Below are positions 16,803-25,000 of a DNA stretch of 32,903 nt, piece by piece. Location of the stretch: NCBI GenBank assembly GCA_005772945.1, contig SXIE01000488.1, positions 1-32,903 of the forward strand, read 5' to 3'. The stretch is from Pseudomonadota bacterium. Lineage in GTDB: Bacteria; Myxococcota; UBA9042; PHBI01. Position 1 is the first letter of the stretch. Each line of letters opens with the position of its first letter. The notes beneath the pieces were generated by a model. That model was not told the origin of the DNA. It saw nothing but the letters and a program-made list of their open reading frames with translations, and searched no databases. The translations under genes and the position numbers were made by a program.

Positions 16803-17214
16803 CGCCTTCATTGACACGAACGTGCTCGTCTATCTCTTCGACGAGGGCGCGCCCAAGAAACGGGATCGGGCACGAAAGCGGCTTGCCAGCGAGCGAGCGG
16901 CGCGCGACTTGATCGTGAGTACGCAGGTGCTGCAGGAACTGTATGTCGCACTGACGCGCGGTGCGAAGCCCATCGCGATGCCCGACGTCGCTGAGCGAGC
17001 GGTGCGCGAGGTGGCCGCGCTGACCACTGTTCAGATCGACGCGGCGCTCGTGCTCGAGGCCGTTGTCGCGTCGCGGCAGCACGCGTTGTCGTTTTGGGAT
17101 GCGCTCATCGTGCGCGCGGCGGCGCAAGCCGGCTGCGACATACTGTTGACCGAGGACATGCAGCACGGGCAGACCATCGACGGCGTTCGCATCGAGAATC
17201 CGTTTCGGGCCTGA
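16792..17214 (+). CDS. vapC: VapC-type PIN-domain ribonuclease toxin
   Basis: 140 residues, standard PIN length. The acidic metal-binding residues are present in order: FIDTNVLVYLFD (D8), QELY (E49), SFWDALIV (D103) and LLTEDM (E121/D122). VapC toxins are magnesium-dependent endoribonucleases that cut tRNA or rRNA and stop translation. ATG 16792 lies inside the end of vapB, giving an 11-base overlap. All catalytic acids are intact, so it should be active. The wider pattern (LLTEDMQHGQTIDGVRIENPF at the C-terminus) is the common form of this subfamily. The target RNA cannot be predicted. No neighbouring mobile element was seen. Confidence 0.93.
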   Translation: MSDSAFIDTNVLVYLFDEGAPKKRDRARKRLASERAARDLIVSTQVLQELYVALTRGAKPIAMPDVAERAVREVAALTTVQIDAALVLEAVVASRQHALSFWDALIVRAAAQAGCDILLTEDMQHGQTIDGVRIENPFRA

Positions 17215-17235
17215 CGCATCGGGTGGCGTTCCGGG

Positions 17236-18270
17236 TCAGGGCCGCTTCTGGCCGAGCAGCGTCTCGATGGCCTTGCCGTCCATGGCGCCCGTTCCGTCGA
17301 ACATCGTGCCGGTCGTGCGCTTGGCGACGCGCTTGCGGACCAGTTTGTAGGCGCTCTCGGAGAGCGGCACGAGTCCCACCTGGCTCGTCAGCGCGTCGAC
17401 CCTCTTCATGAGGATGTCGAGGAGCTGCTTGACGGGCGCGCGCTCGAAGGACTTCGCCGCGACATAGACGAGCAGCGGGCGCGCGAGCGGTTGGTAGGTG
17501 CCCGCCACGATGGCCTCGGTGGTCGGTGCCACTGGCCCGTCTTGGCCGTCCTGGGCTTTCTGGTCATCGACGGCGAGCGCGCGCAGGACCATCGCGTTGC
17601 GCTTGTAATAGGAGAGGCCGAGGAGACCGACCGCGTTCGGGGATTCGGAGACACCCGCGACGAGCGCCTCGCCGTTCATGGTCGCGGTGTAATCGGTACG
17701 CATGAGGCCGTTTTCGCCAATGACCGCGTCGCGAAAGTAGTCGGTCGTGCCCGAGTCGACCTCGGGCCCGAAGAGGACGAGCGGCGCGTCCGGCCAGCTC
17801 GCGCGCACCTGCCGCCAGGTCGTGATGGTCTTGTCGGCGGCGGCGCCCCAGAGCGTCTGCAGCTCGGCGACCGTGATGTCCTTGGCCCAGGTGTTCTTCG
17901 GATTCACGATGACGGCGACGCCGTCGTAGGCGACCGGGATCTCGACGAACGCGACCTCGTTCTTGGCGCAGGCCTCGAGTTCGTCGCGCTTGATGGGGCG
18001 GGAGGCGTTCGCGAGATCGGAGCGACCGGCGCAGAGCTGCTCGAACGCGAGCCCGGTTCCAGAGCCGCCGACGACGAGCTCGAGGCCCGGGTGGGCGCCC
18101 TGAAAGGCGAGCGCGATGGCGCGAGCGAGCGGGAACATGGTGTGCGAGCCTTCGAGGACGACCGGGCGCGTGTCCTCGAGGGGCTTGGCGGCGTGCGCGC
18201 TGTCGACGCCGGTGGCAAGCGTGAGACCCACGCAGAAGAGGATACCGGCGAGACGTCTCGAAACCGCCAT
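17236..18270 (-). CDS. PstS-like periplasmic substrate-binding protein (orphan)
   Basis: 344 residues with a signal peptide (residues 1-27, cut after SAHA). The mature protein has the phosphate-binding-protein pattern: VLEGSHTMFPLARAIALAF, VVGGSGTGLAFEQLCAGRSDLANASRPIK, then VNPKNTWAKDITVAELQTLW and DSGTTDYF. In PstS these loops hold phosphate, so a phosphate or similar oxyanion ligand is likely. SHT replaces the commoner SST in the first loop. No pstC, pstA, pstB or phoU is nearby, so it may act alone, in sensing, or with a transporter elsewhere. GGGAG lies about 9 bases before ATG 18270. It is convergent with vapC. Confidence 0.9.
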   Translation of the reverse strand: MAVSRRLAGILFCVGLTLATGVDSAHAAKPLEDTRPVVLEGSHTMFPLARAIALAFQGAHPGLELVVGGSGTGLAFEQLCAGRSDLANASRPIKRDELEACAKNEVAFVEIPVAYDGVAVIVNPKNTWAKDITVAELQTLWGAAADKTITTWRQVRASWPDAPLVLFGPEVDSGTTDYFRDAVIGENGLMRTDYTATMNGEALVAGVSESPNAVGLLGLSYYKRNAMVLRALAVDDQKAQDGQDGPVAPTTEAIVAGTYQPLARPLLVYVAAKSFERAPVKQLLDILMKRVDALTSQVGLVPLSESAYKLVRKRVAKRTTGTMFDGTGAMDGKAIETLLGQKRP

Positions 18271-18333
18271 TTTGCTTGCTCCCGCGGGGTTCCGCGTGGT
18301 GTCACCCGAGCCTAGGGGCGGTCCCGCCGTCTG

Positions 18334-18558
18334 TCAAACTCCCTGGGCTCGAACGGCTCGGACGGCTCGGACGGCCCGGACGGACTGCCCAGGCCGGCGC
18401 TTGCCCGCACGCGCGGGCAAGATCACGACGGCAACGGCCGCGAGCGGCACGGTCGCCACGAGGTCCAGCGCTGCGGACCACACCAGCACGGCAACGTCCA
18501 GCGCGACGTCGGCCAGGCGGCGCTCGAGGAGGTCGTAACCCTCGGCGGCGTGCTTCAT
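18334..18558 (-). CDS. Possible small membrane protein (doubtful)
   Basis: 74 residues from ATG 18558 (GTG 18591 also possible). Its middle (VALDVAVLVWSAALDLVATVPLAAVAVVIL) could form one or two membrane helices. The C-terminus is Arg/Ala/Val repeats produced by a 9-base tandem repeat (18352-18378). It starts soon after the radical SAM stop on the same strand, so it could be the last gene of that operon. No family recognised, and it may be a chance frame. Confidence 0.35.
   Translation of the reverse strand: MKHAAEGYDLLERRLADVALDVAVLVWSAALDLVATVPLAAVAVVILPARAGKRRPGQSVRAVRAVRAVRAQGV
18352..18378. repeat. Three tandem copies of a 9-bp unit
   Basis: Units AACGGCTCG, GACGGCTCG and GACGGCCCG follow each other directly, with a partial fourth (GACGGA). 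They fall at the 3' end of the doubtful small frame. No function assigned. Confidence 0.6.
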
Positions 18559-18606
18559 GACGCGATCGTCGCTTGTGAAGGAAATCCGCACAACAGGCGT
18601 GATGCA

Positions 18607-21027
18607 TCACGCAGGCGTGGTCAAACCGGGCGCGCGCAGGCGCCGGGACATGGCCGCGAGCATCTCGAGGTAGCCCTTGTAGATCGCGCTCGCGCGGTAG
18701 GTCGTCAGCTCGGCGACGGGGCGGTTCGTGCGGCGCCAGCGCGACCAATCCATCGTGAGGATGCGGACACCGTGCTTGTCGGGATGGGCAAAGAACGGCG
18801 TTCCCGGATAGGGCGTGAACATCGCGACGTCCATCCAGGCGAGGAGCCCCTGGTCGAAGAGATCCTCGACCCAATCGACGGTCGTCGCGGACTCGTGCGC
18901 GTCGTCGCCGGGGTGCCCGACGATGAAGAAGCCGGCGACCTGGACCTCGGCGGCGCGCGCCAGCTCGAGCCCGACGCGTGCGCGGGCGAGCGTGACGCCC
19001 TTGTTCATCGCGAGCAGGACCTTGTCCGAGCCGCTCTCGAGGCCGACGCTCATCGACCTGAGGTGCGCCTCGCGCATGGCCGTCAGGCCCTCGGGCGTGA
19101 TGGTGTCGACGCGCGTCAAGAACCCGAACTGCGGCGGCAACCAGCGGCTCGCGGCGAGCGCGCGGCAGAGCTCACCGAAGTAGGCGTCCTCCATCGAGAG
19201 CATCGAGTCGTCGATGCCGGCCATGGCGTTGCCGTGGTCGCGCGCGATGCGCTCCATCTCGCCGACGACGCGGGCGACGGGGTACTGGCGGACGACCCCG
19301 CCCCAGAAGCGGTACTCGTGGCAGTAGCGGCAGCGGAAGGTGCAGCCGCGGCTGGTCATGCCGGAGATCTCCATGCGCTTGGCGAACGCCGCCGGCAGGA
19401 GGCCGAAGTCGATCTCGGGCAGCGCGAGGACGTTGCCGAGGGGACGCAGGCGATTCGCGCGGATCGTGCCGTCGGGCGCGCGCCAGGTGAGTCCGAGGAC
19501 CTGCGAGAGATCGGCGTCGGCGGCGCGGTGGCCGACGCGCGCGAGCGTCTGGAGGAGCTCGAGCGCGGTCCACTCGCCCTCGCCGCGGACGACGACATCG
19601 ATGGCGGGCGCCTCGCGCAGGCACTCCTCGTCCCAATAGGTGACGTGGGGGCCACCGATGATGATCGGCGTGTTGGGCGCGGCGGCGCGGAGGAGGCGGG
19701 CGAGCGCGAGGCCCTGCGGATAGAGGTAGCTGAAGGTGACGGAGATCCCGATTGCGCGCGGGCGCAGCGTCGCGATGGCGTCGGCGACGACCTCGGCGAG
19801 GCGCGCGTCGACGGCGCTCTGCCCGAGGTAGACGTCGACGTAATGCGAGAGCGGGACGAGGACGGCCGGCACGCCGTGGTGATTGAGGAACGACGCGATG
19901 GCCGCGGCGCCGCGTGGGAAGAGGGGCCCGAAGGTGCCGGGGCACGGCGGCGAGAAGACGACGAAGGGGCCGGTGGCGGTATCGTCGCGGGCAAGCGCTC
20001 TGCGCTCTTCGGGAGCGGCCTCGGACCGCTGGGCGAGAGCGGCGGCGACCGTCGCCGTGGTGTCGGCCTCCGGCAGCTGGCGGCCGCCGCCGGCGATCCT
20101 GTCGGCGCCGGCTTTCGCGACCTCGAGGTGCAGCGCGTGGTCTTCGAGGCCGGCGTAGAGGAGGCCACCGGGCTCGTCGACGACGAAACCGCCGGCCGCT
20201 TCGAGGGCCATGACGTCCGCATGGAAGGCGAGCGCGCGGGCGAGATCGCCGCGATAGCGAAAGAGGTTCGAGAGGCTCGCGGCGGCCTTGGCCGCTTCCC
20301 ACGTCGCGCCGAGCGCGCGGCCCAGCTCGTAGGCGGCCGCGAGGTCGGCCTCGGCGGTCACAAACTCGCCGACCATGAGCGCCGCCATGCCGCGGTTGAG
20401 GCGAAGCGACACCTCCATGAGCGAGCGGTCGCTGGCCGGGGTGCGAAGGCGGGCGGCCTCGTCGAGGAGCGCGCGGGCTTGGTGCGTCTCGCGCGCGGCG
20501 AGGAGGATGCCGCCGTAGTTCGTGAGGGCGCCGGCCAGCTCGTCGGGGCTCGCGCCCGCGCGCAGGGCCGGCAGCGCTCGCGCGTAGTCTGCGACGGCGC
20601 GGCCGGAGTCGCCGGCGAGGTAGGCTGCGGCGGCCGCCGACGTGAGCGTCCATGCGGCGCCGAGTGGGTCGGCAAGCTCGACCGCCAAGACGTCGGCCGC
20701 GTCGCGGAAAGCGGCTTCGGCGGCCGCGTACTGGCCGCGCGCCTGCGCCAGATACGCAGACCCGGCGAGCGCCGCGGTGAAAGCGCGCGTGTCGCCCGCG
20801 GGGCGCGCGGCCGCCAGAACGTGGGCATACTCCGCGTTGGCGGCGGGCAGGTCCCCGAACCCGAGCAGCGCATGCCCGAGGTGCGCCCGCCACAGCAGCG
20901 ACTCCGTCTCGCCGCGCGCCGCCGCCTCGGCCAGCGCCTGGCGCCATGCCGCGACGGCGTCGGCGTAGCGCCGCTCGCCATAGGCGCTGATCGCGTCGCT
21001 CGCGGGCGGGACGGGGCTCGGAGGCAT
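18607..21027 (-). CDS. TPR - cobalamin-binding - radical SAM fusion protein
   Basis: 806 residues from ATG 21027. Residues ~10-285 are Ala-rich helical TPR-like repeats (YADAVAAWRQALAEAAARG; LGHALLGFGDLPAANAEYAHVL; GRAVADYARALPALRAG). Residues ~365-510 are a B12-binding Rossmann-like domain (AAIASFLNHHGVPAVLVPLS; RPRAIGISVTFSYLYPQGLALARLLR; PIIIGGPHVTYWDEE; VVRGEGEWTALELL). Residues ~550-760 are the radical SAM core with SRGCTFRCRYC (C562, C566, C569) and SVGLESGSDKVLLAMNKG. B12-radical SAM enzymes often methylate unactivated carbon or rearrange rings; the substrate is unknown. The TPR half presumably binds a protein or peptide partner. It lies 132 bases downstream of the methylase-fold gene, on the same strand. 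Confidence 0.92.
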   Translation of the reverse strand: MPPSPVPPASDAISAYGERRYADAVAAWRQALAEAAARGETESLLWRAHLGHALLGFGDLPAANAEYAHVLAAARPAGDTRAFTAALAGSAYLAQARGQYAAAEAAFRDAADVLAVELADPLGAAWTLTSAAAAAYLAGDSGRAVADYARALPALRAGASPDELAGALTNYGGILLAARETHQARALLDEAARLRTPASDRSLMEVSLRLNRGMAALMVGEFVTAEADLAAAYELGRALGATWEAAKAAASLSNLFRYRGDLARALAFHADVMALEAAGGFVVDEPGGLLYAGLEDHALHLEVAKAGADRIAGGGRQLPEADTTATVAAALAQRSEAAPEERRALARDDTATGPFVVFSPPCPGTFGPLFPRGAAAIASFLNHHGVPAVLVPLSHYVDVYLGQSAVDARLAEVVADAIATLRPRAIGISVTFSYLYPQGLALARLLRAAAPNTPIIIGGPHVTYWDEECLREAPAIDVVVRGEGEWTALELLQTLARVGHRAADADLSQVLGLTWRAPDGTIRANRLRPLGNVLALPEIDFGLLPAAFAKRMEISGMTSRGCTFRCRYCHEYRFWGGVVRQYPVARVVGEMERIARDHGNAMAGIDDSMLSMEDAYFGELCRALAASRWLPPQFGFLTRVDTITPEGLTAMREAHLRSMSVGLESGSDKVLLAMNKGVTLARARVGLELARAAEVQVAGFFIVGHPGDDAHESATTVDWVEDLFDQGLLAWMDVAMFTPYPGTPFFAHPDKHGVRILTMDWSRWRRTNRPVAELTTYRASAIYKGYLEMLAAMSRRLRAPGLTTPA

Positions 21028-21159
21028 GGGGCCATGATGCGCCGGTCCGGGCGCGCTGTCATGTGGCGGGGCGGGCCCGTCTGGAGGTTGGCCGGCTTGT
21101 GAAGCAGGGCCGCACAAACCATGAATGGTATCGCGCGCGACGCGCCAAGCAAGGGTGCC

Positions 21160-21831
21160 TCAGGCGGGAAGGACGAGCGAGAGAGAGCGCGCGGCGCGCT
21201 TGGGCGAGAGCTCGACGCCGATCGCGTCGAGGCCGTAGCGGTTGGCGACCGCGAGCATCGTCCCGACCCCGCAGAAGGGATCGACGACGGTGCGACACGC
21301 GGTGTGCGCAAGGAGAAAGGCGGCGGCGGCGGCGCAGGCCTCGGTGCCCATCGCGCGCACCCATGGCATCGCGCCGAGGCGGGGCAGGACGTCGGGACTC
21401 GACTGGCCGGGGAGCAGGCGCAGTCCGCGCGAGACGCACAGGAAGTGCGCATAGGCCGGGCGTCCGAAGGTCGTTTGGCCGGCGGGCGCGCGGCACACGA
21501 CCTTGTGCCAGAGGAGCTGCGCGCCGGCCTCGTCGGCGCCACGCTGGACGAGGTAGCTCTTGTCGACCCAGCGGCCGTCGCGCTTGATGTCGGTCTGAAA
21601 GAAGATGGCGACGGCCTCGTCGGCGAGCTGGCGGCAAATGAGGGCGGTCGTCGCGACGAACCACGCGCGCCAGCCTTCGAAGCCGAGGTGAGCCACTTCG
21701 GACACGTCGGGCAGCGAGGTCACGACGGCGTGATCGGGCGGCAGCGGGGCGCGCGCGAGCCACGCGACACCGTCGCCCTGATGGACGGTGCGGCGCGGCG
21801 GGGGTCGGGTCGGTGGCTCGGCCGTCATCAT
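21160..21831 (-). CDS. Methylase-fold (N4/N6 DNA-methylase-like) SAM-dependent methyltransferase
   Basis: 223 residues from ATG 21831 (21828 or 21900 also possible; no clear Shine-Dalgarno at any). HQGDGVAWLARAPLPPDHAVVTSLPDVSEV is the start of a beta-class amino-methylase, where the catalytic motif IV comes first. DPPY/SPPY is replaced by SLPD, which is unusual. The SAM-binding motif I is near the C-terminus: VVDPFCGVGTMLAVANRYGLDAIGVELSPKRA. In between are IFFQTDIKRDG and LWHKVVCRAPAGQTTFGRPAY. There is no target-recognition domain, so DNA restriction-modification is unlikely. It may act on another nucleic acid, a protein or a small molecule. It precedes the B12-radical SAM gene. Confidence 0.8.
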   Translation of the reverse strand: MMTAEPPTRPPPRRTVHQGDGVAWLARAPLPPDHAVVTSLPDVSEVAHLGFEGWRAWFVATTALICRQLADEAVAIFFQTDIKRDGRWVDKSYLVQRGADEAGAQLLWHKVVCRAPAGQTTFGRPAYAHFLCVSRGLRLLPGQSSPDVLPRLGAMPWVRAMGTEACAAAAAFLLAHTACRTVVDPFCGVGTMLAVANRYGLDAIGVELSPKRAARSLSLVLPA

Positions 21832-22090
21832 TAGAAGGGGGAGAGAGACGAAGGGAAGAGGCGCGCGACGAACAGGGCGGGCGCGCGACGAGCGAGCCAT
21901 GCGTGTCAGGGCACTCGGCCCCCGCGGGCATGTGTCAGTTCTCTACACGCGCCCAGGCGATCCAACCAACCTTTCCCACGCCGTCACCGCCCAGAGGCCG
22001 CAGACCCGCCTAGCATGCGGACCTCGATCGGCACACGCCTTGCTCACGGCCTCCGCGTCTCACACAGTGGTCCAAGAGGGAGGTCCCCCC

Positions 22091-25000
22091 ATGCCGCATT
22101 CAACGTCACAGTCGTGGCTCCGACTCGCGCGCGCTCGTCTCAGCGCGCTCGCGAAGACGCCACTCGTCGCAGCGCTCCTCATCCCCGCGGGTTGCACGCA
22201 GCCCGACGCGAGCGGCCCGCCCGACCCGCCCAGGCCGCCGGATCTCACGACCGATCGCGCGGTCTTCGAGGAAAAGGGGATGGCACTCTCGCTGGGAACG
22301 CCGTCCGACCCCACCGCGCTCGACCTGACGGTGCCCATCGGCAACCCCGGGAAATCGGCGGTCCCGGGCACGATGACGGTCACCTTGCGGGACCTCGCGG
22401 GCAAGAAGATCGACGCGCTCAAGCGCGACTTCCTGGCGGCCCCCGGTGGCAGCAACGTGCCGCTCGTCTTGGACGGCCTCCCGGAGGCGACGACCCAGGC
22501 CGACCTCGCGCAGTACCTGCTCGAGTACCGCGTCGAATGGGAGAACGGCGTCGCCAGCGGCACGCGCAGCGCGTTCGACACGCTGCGCAAGCTGGCCGTC
22601 GTGCTCATGACCGACAGCCAGATCGAGGTCGGGAGCCGCGGCCACGTGACGCTGTTCGCGATCGATCCGGCGACCAACAAGGCGCTCGTCAACAGCAAGG
22701 TCGAGCTGATCCTGACCAGCGCCGACGGCAAGTCGACCAAGGTCGACGCCGTGACCGACGCGTCCGGCAAGGCCAGCGCCGAGGTGACGCCGCCCGAGGG
22801 CGCCGAAGGGGACGCCACCCTCACCGTGCGCGTCGTGAACGGCGCGACGATCCAGAACGAGGACGTCGCGGTGAAGCTCGTGCGCAGCCGCAAGGTCCTC
22901 GTCACGACCGACAAGCCGCTCTACCTGCCCGGCCAGCTCGTCAACGTGCGTGCGCTGGCGCTGCGCACGACCGACAAGACGCCCGAGGCGCACCAGCCGG
23001 TGGTCTTCGAGATCGAGGACGGCAAAGGCAATAAGATCGCGCGTGAGAGCATCACGACGGACGCCTTCGGCATCGCGGCGACGACCATCCAACTCGCGCG
23101 CTCGGTCAATCTGGGCACCTGGAAGATTCGCGCGGTGCTCGGCGACACGACCAGCGAAAAGACGATCACAGTCGATCGCTATGTCCTGCCGAAGTTCAAG
23201 GTCTCGGCGAGCCTCGACCAGACCTGGTACCGCCCCGGCGCCGATGTGACGGTGACCGGCGACGCGCGCTACTTCTTCGGCAAGGCCGTCGATGGCGGCG
23301 ACGTCCGCATCGTCGCCTCGACCTTCGACATCGACTTCACTCAGTTCGCGGAGGTCACCACGACCACGGACGCGGACGGGCTCTTCAGCGCCGTCGTGCG
23401 TGTCCCCAACCAGGTCGTCGGGCTCCCGCTCGAGCAGGGCAAGGGCCTCATGAAGATCGACGTCAGCGTCGTCGACGGCGCCGACCACACGCAGACGGTC
23501 GCGCGCACGGCGTCGATCGCCAAGGGCGGCGTGGACGTCACGCTCATCCCCGAGAGCGGCAAGCTCGTGTCTGGGCTGGCGAACGACGTGTTCGTCGTGA
23601 CGACCGATCCGAACGGCGGGGCGGTCGCGGCCAAGGTCGAGCTTGCGCTCGCAGGCGACGCGGCTGGCTCGGCCGCCACCGTCGAGACGAACGCGCAGGG
23701 CCTCGGGACCATCGCGCTGGTGCCCGATGGCGCTGGGACCGCGACCTTCGATGTCACCGTGACGGCGAACGGCGAGAAGCTGACCCTCAAGAAGACGATT
23801 GCGGTCGGCGCCGACACCGACACCGTCCTCCTGCGCACCGACAAGGCGGTCTATCACGAAGGCGACACCGCCGAGCTCGACGTGCGGCTCGCGGACGGGA
23901 CCGATCGCGTCTATGTGGATGTGGTTCACAATGGGCGCACGGTGCTGCTCGACTCGGTCGACGTGGCGGGCGGCGTCGGGCAGTGGGCCTTCGACATCGA
24001 CGGCACGCTGAGCGGCGAGGTGCTCGTGTCGGCCTACTACGTGACCGATCGCGGGACGCTCGTCCGCGACCAGCGGCTCCTCTACGTGCAGCCGGCCAGC
24101 GAGCTGACGGTCGCGCTCACCCCGCGCAAGGCGAGCTACGTCCCCGGTGAGAAGGCGACGATCGACGTTCACGTCACCGATCAGAATGGCAAAGGCGTCC
24201 CCGCCGCGGTCGGACTGCAGGTCGTCGACGAGGCCGTCTTCGCGCTGCAGGAGGTCACGCCGGGGCTCCTCAAGATCTTCTTCAGCCTCGCCCAAGAGCT
24301 GGCGGCGCCGACCATCGCGCCGGCCTGCGGCGGATGCGACGCCGAGACCGTCATTCGCGGCGACGAGCAGACCGCGCCCGGCTACGACGACAAGGCGCGC
24401 GTCGCGTTCGCGTCGCTCGGCGACATGCCGCTGCACGCGGTCGAGAAGAACACGTTCGCGGCCCAGGCGAGCGCTGCCAAGGCGGTGCTCAAGCCCTTCT
24501 TCGACGCCGAGAAGACGCGCGTCGTCACCGAGCTGAGCGACCTGGCGGTCAACGGGTTCGTCACGTTCGAGAACATCGGCGACTACCTGCCGAGCGCGAG
24601 CGTGGCCGGGGTCGACTTCTGGGGCTACCCCTACACGGTCACCACCGACGATGCGGCGCAGAAGGCGACGTTCGTCTCGATGGGCCCCGACGAGCGCGCG
24701 GGAACCGAGGATGACGCGACCTTCGACGTGAACTACTGGGAGGCGCTGCGGAGCAACCGAGGCGGCTGGGGCTGGGGAGGCGACGCCGAGATGGACGGGG
24801 ACTTCGCGCAGCCGGGCGCGCGGCCGACGGCGGCCAACGGTCCTCCGCAAGATCCGGGTGGCGAGGTCAAGACCGGCGGCGGCGCGACCCCCGTCAAGGT
24901 GCGCGACTACTTCCCCGAGACGCTCTACGTGAACCCGGCCCTCATCACCGACGGCAGCGGCGCGGCGGCGGTCGACATCGATCTGGCCGACTCGATCACG

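Noticed and set aside
18283..18296. CGCGG/CCGCG hairpin as a rho-independent terminator for the radical SAM operon
   Set aside because: Five-base stem with no T-tract on the transcript strand; could be chance in G+C-rich DNA.
18550..21102. 850-residue forward frame opposite the radical SAM fusion
   Set aside because: Shadow; the reverse frame carries CxxxCxxC, B12 and TPR signatures.
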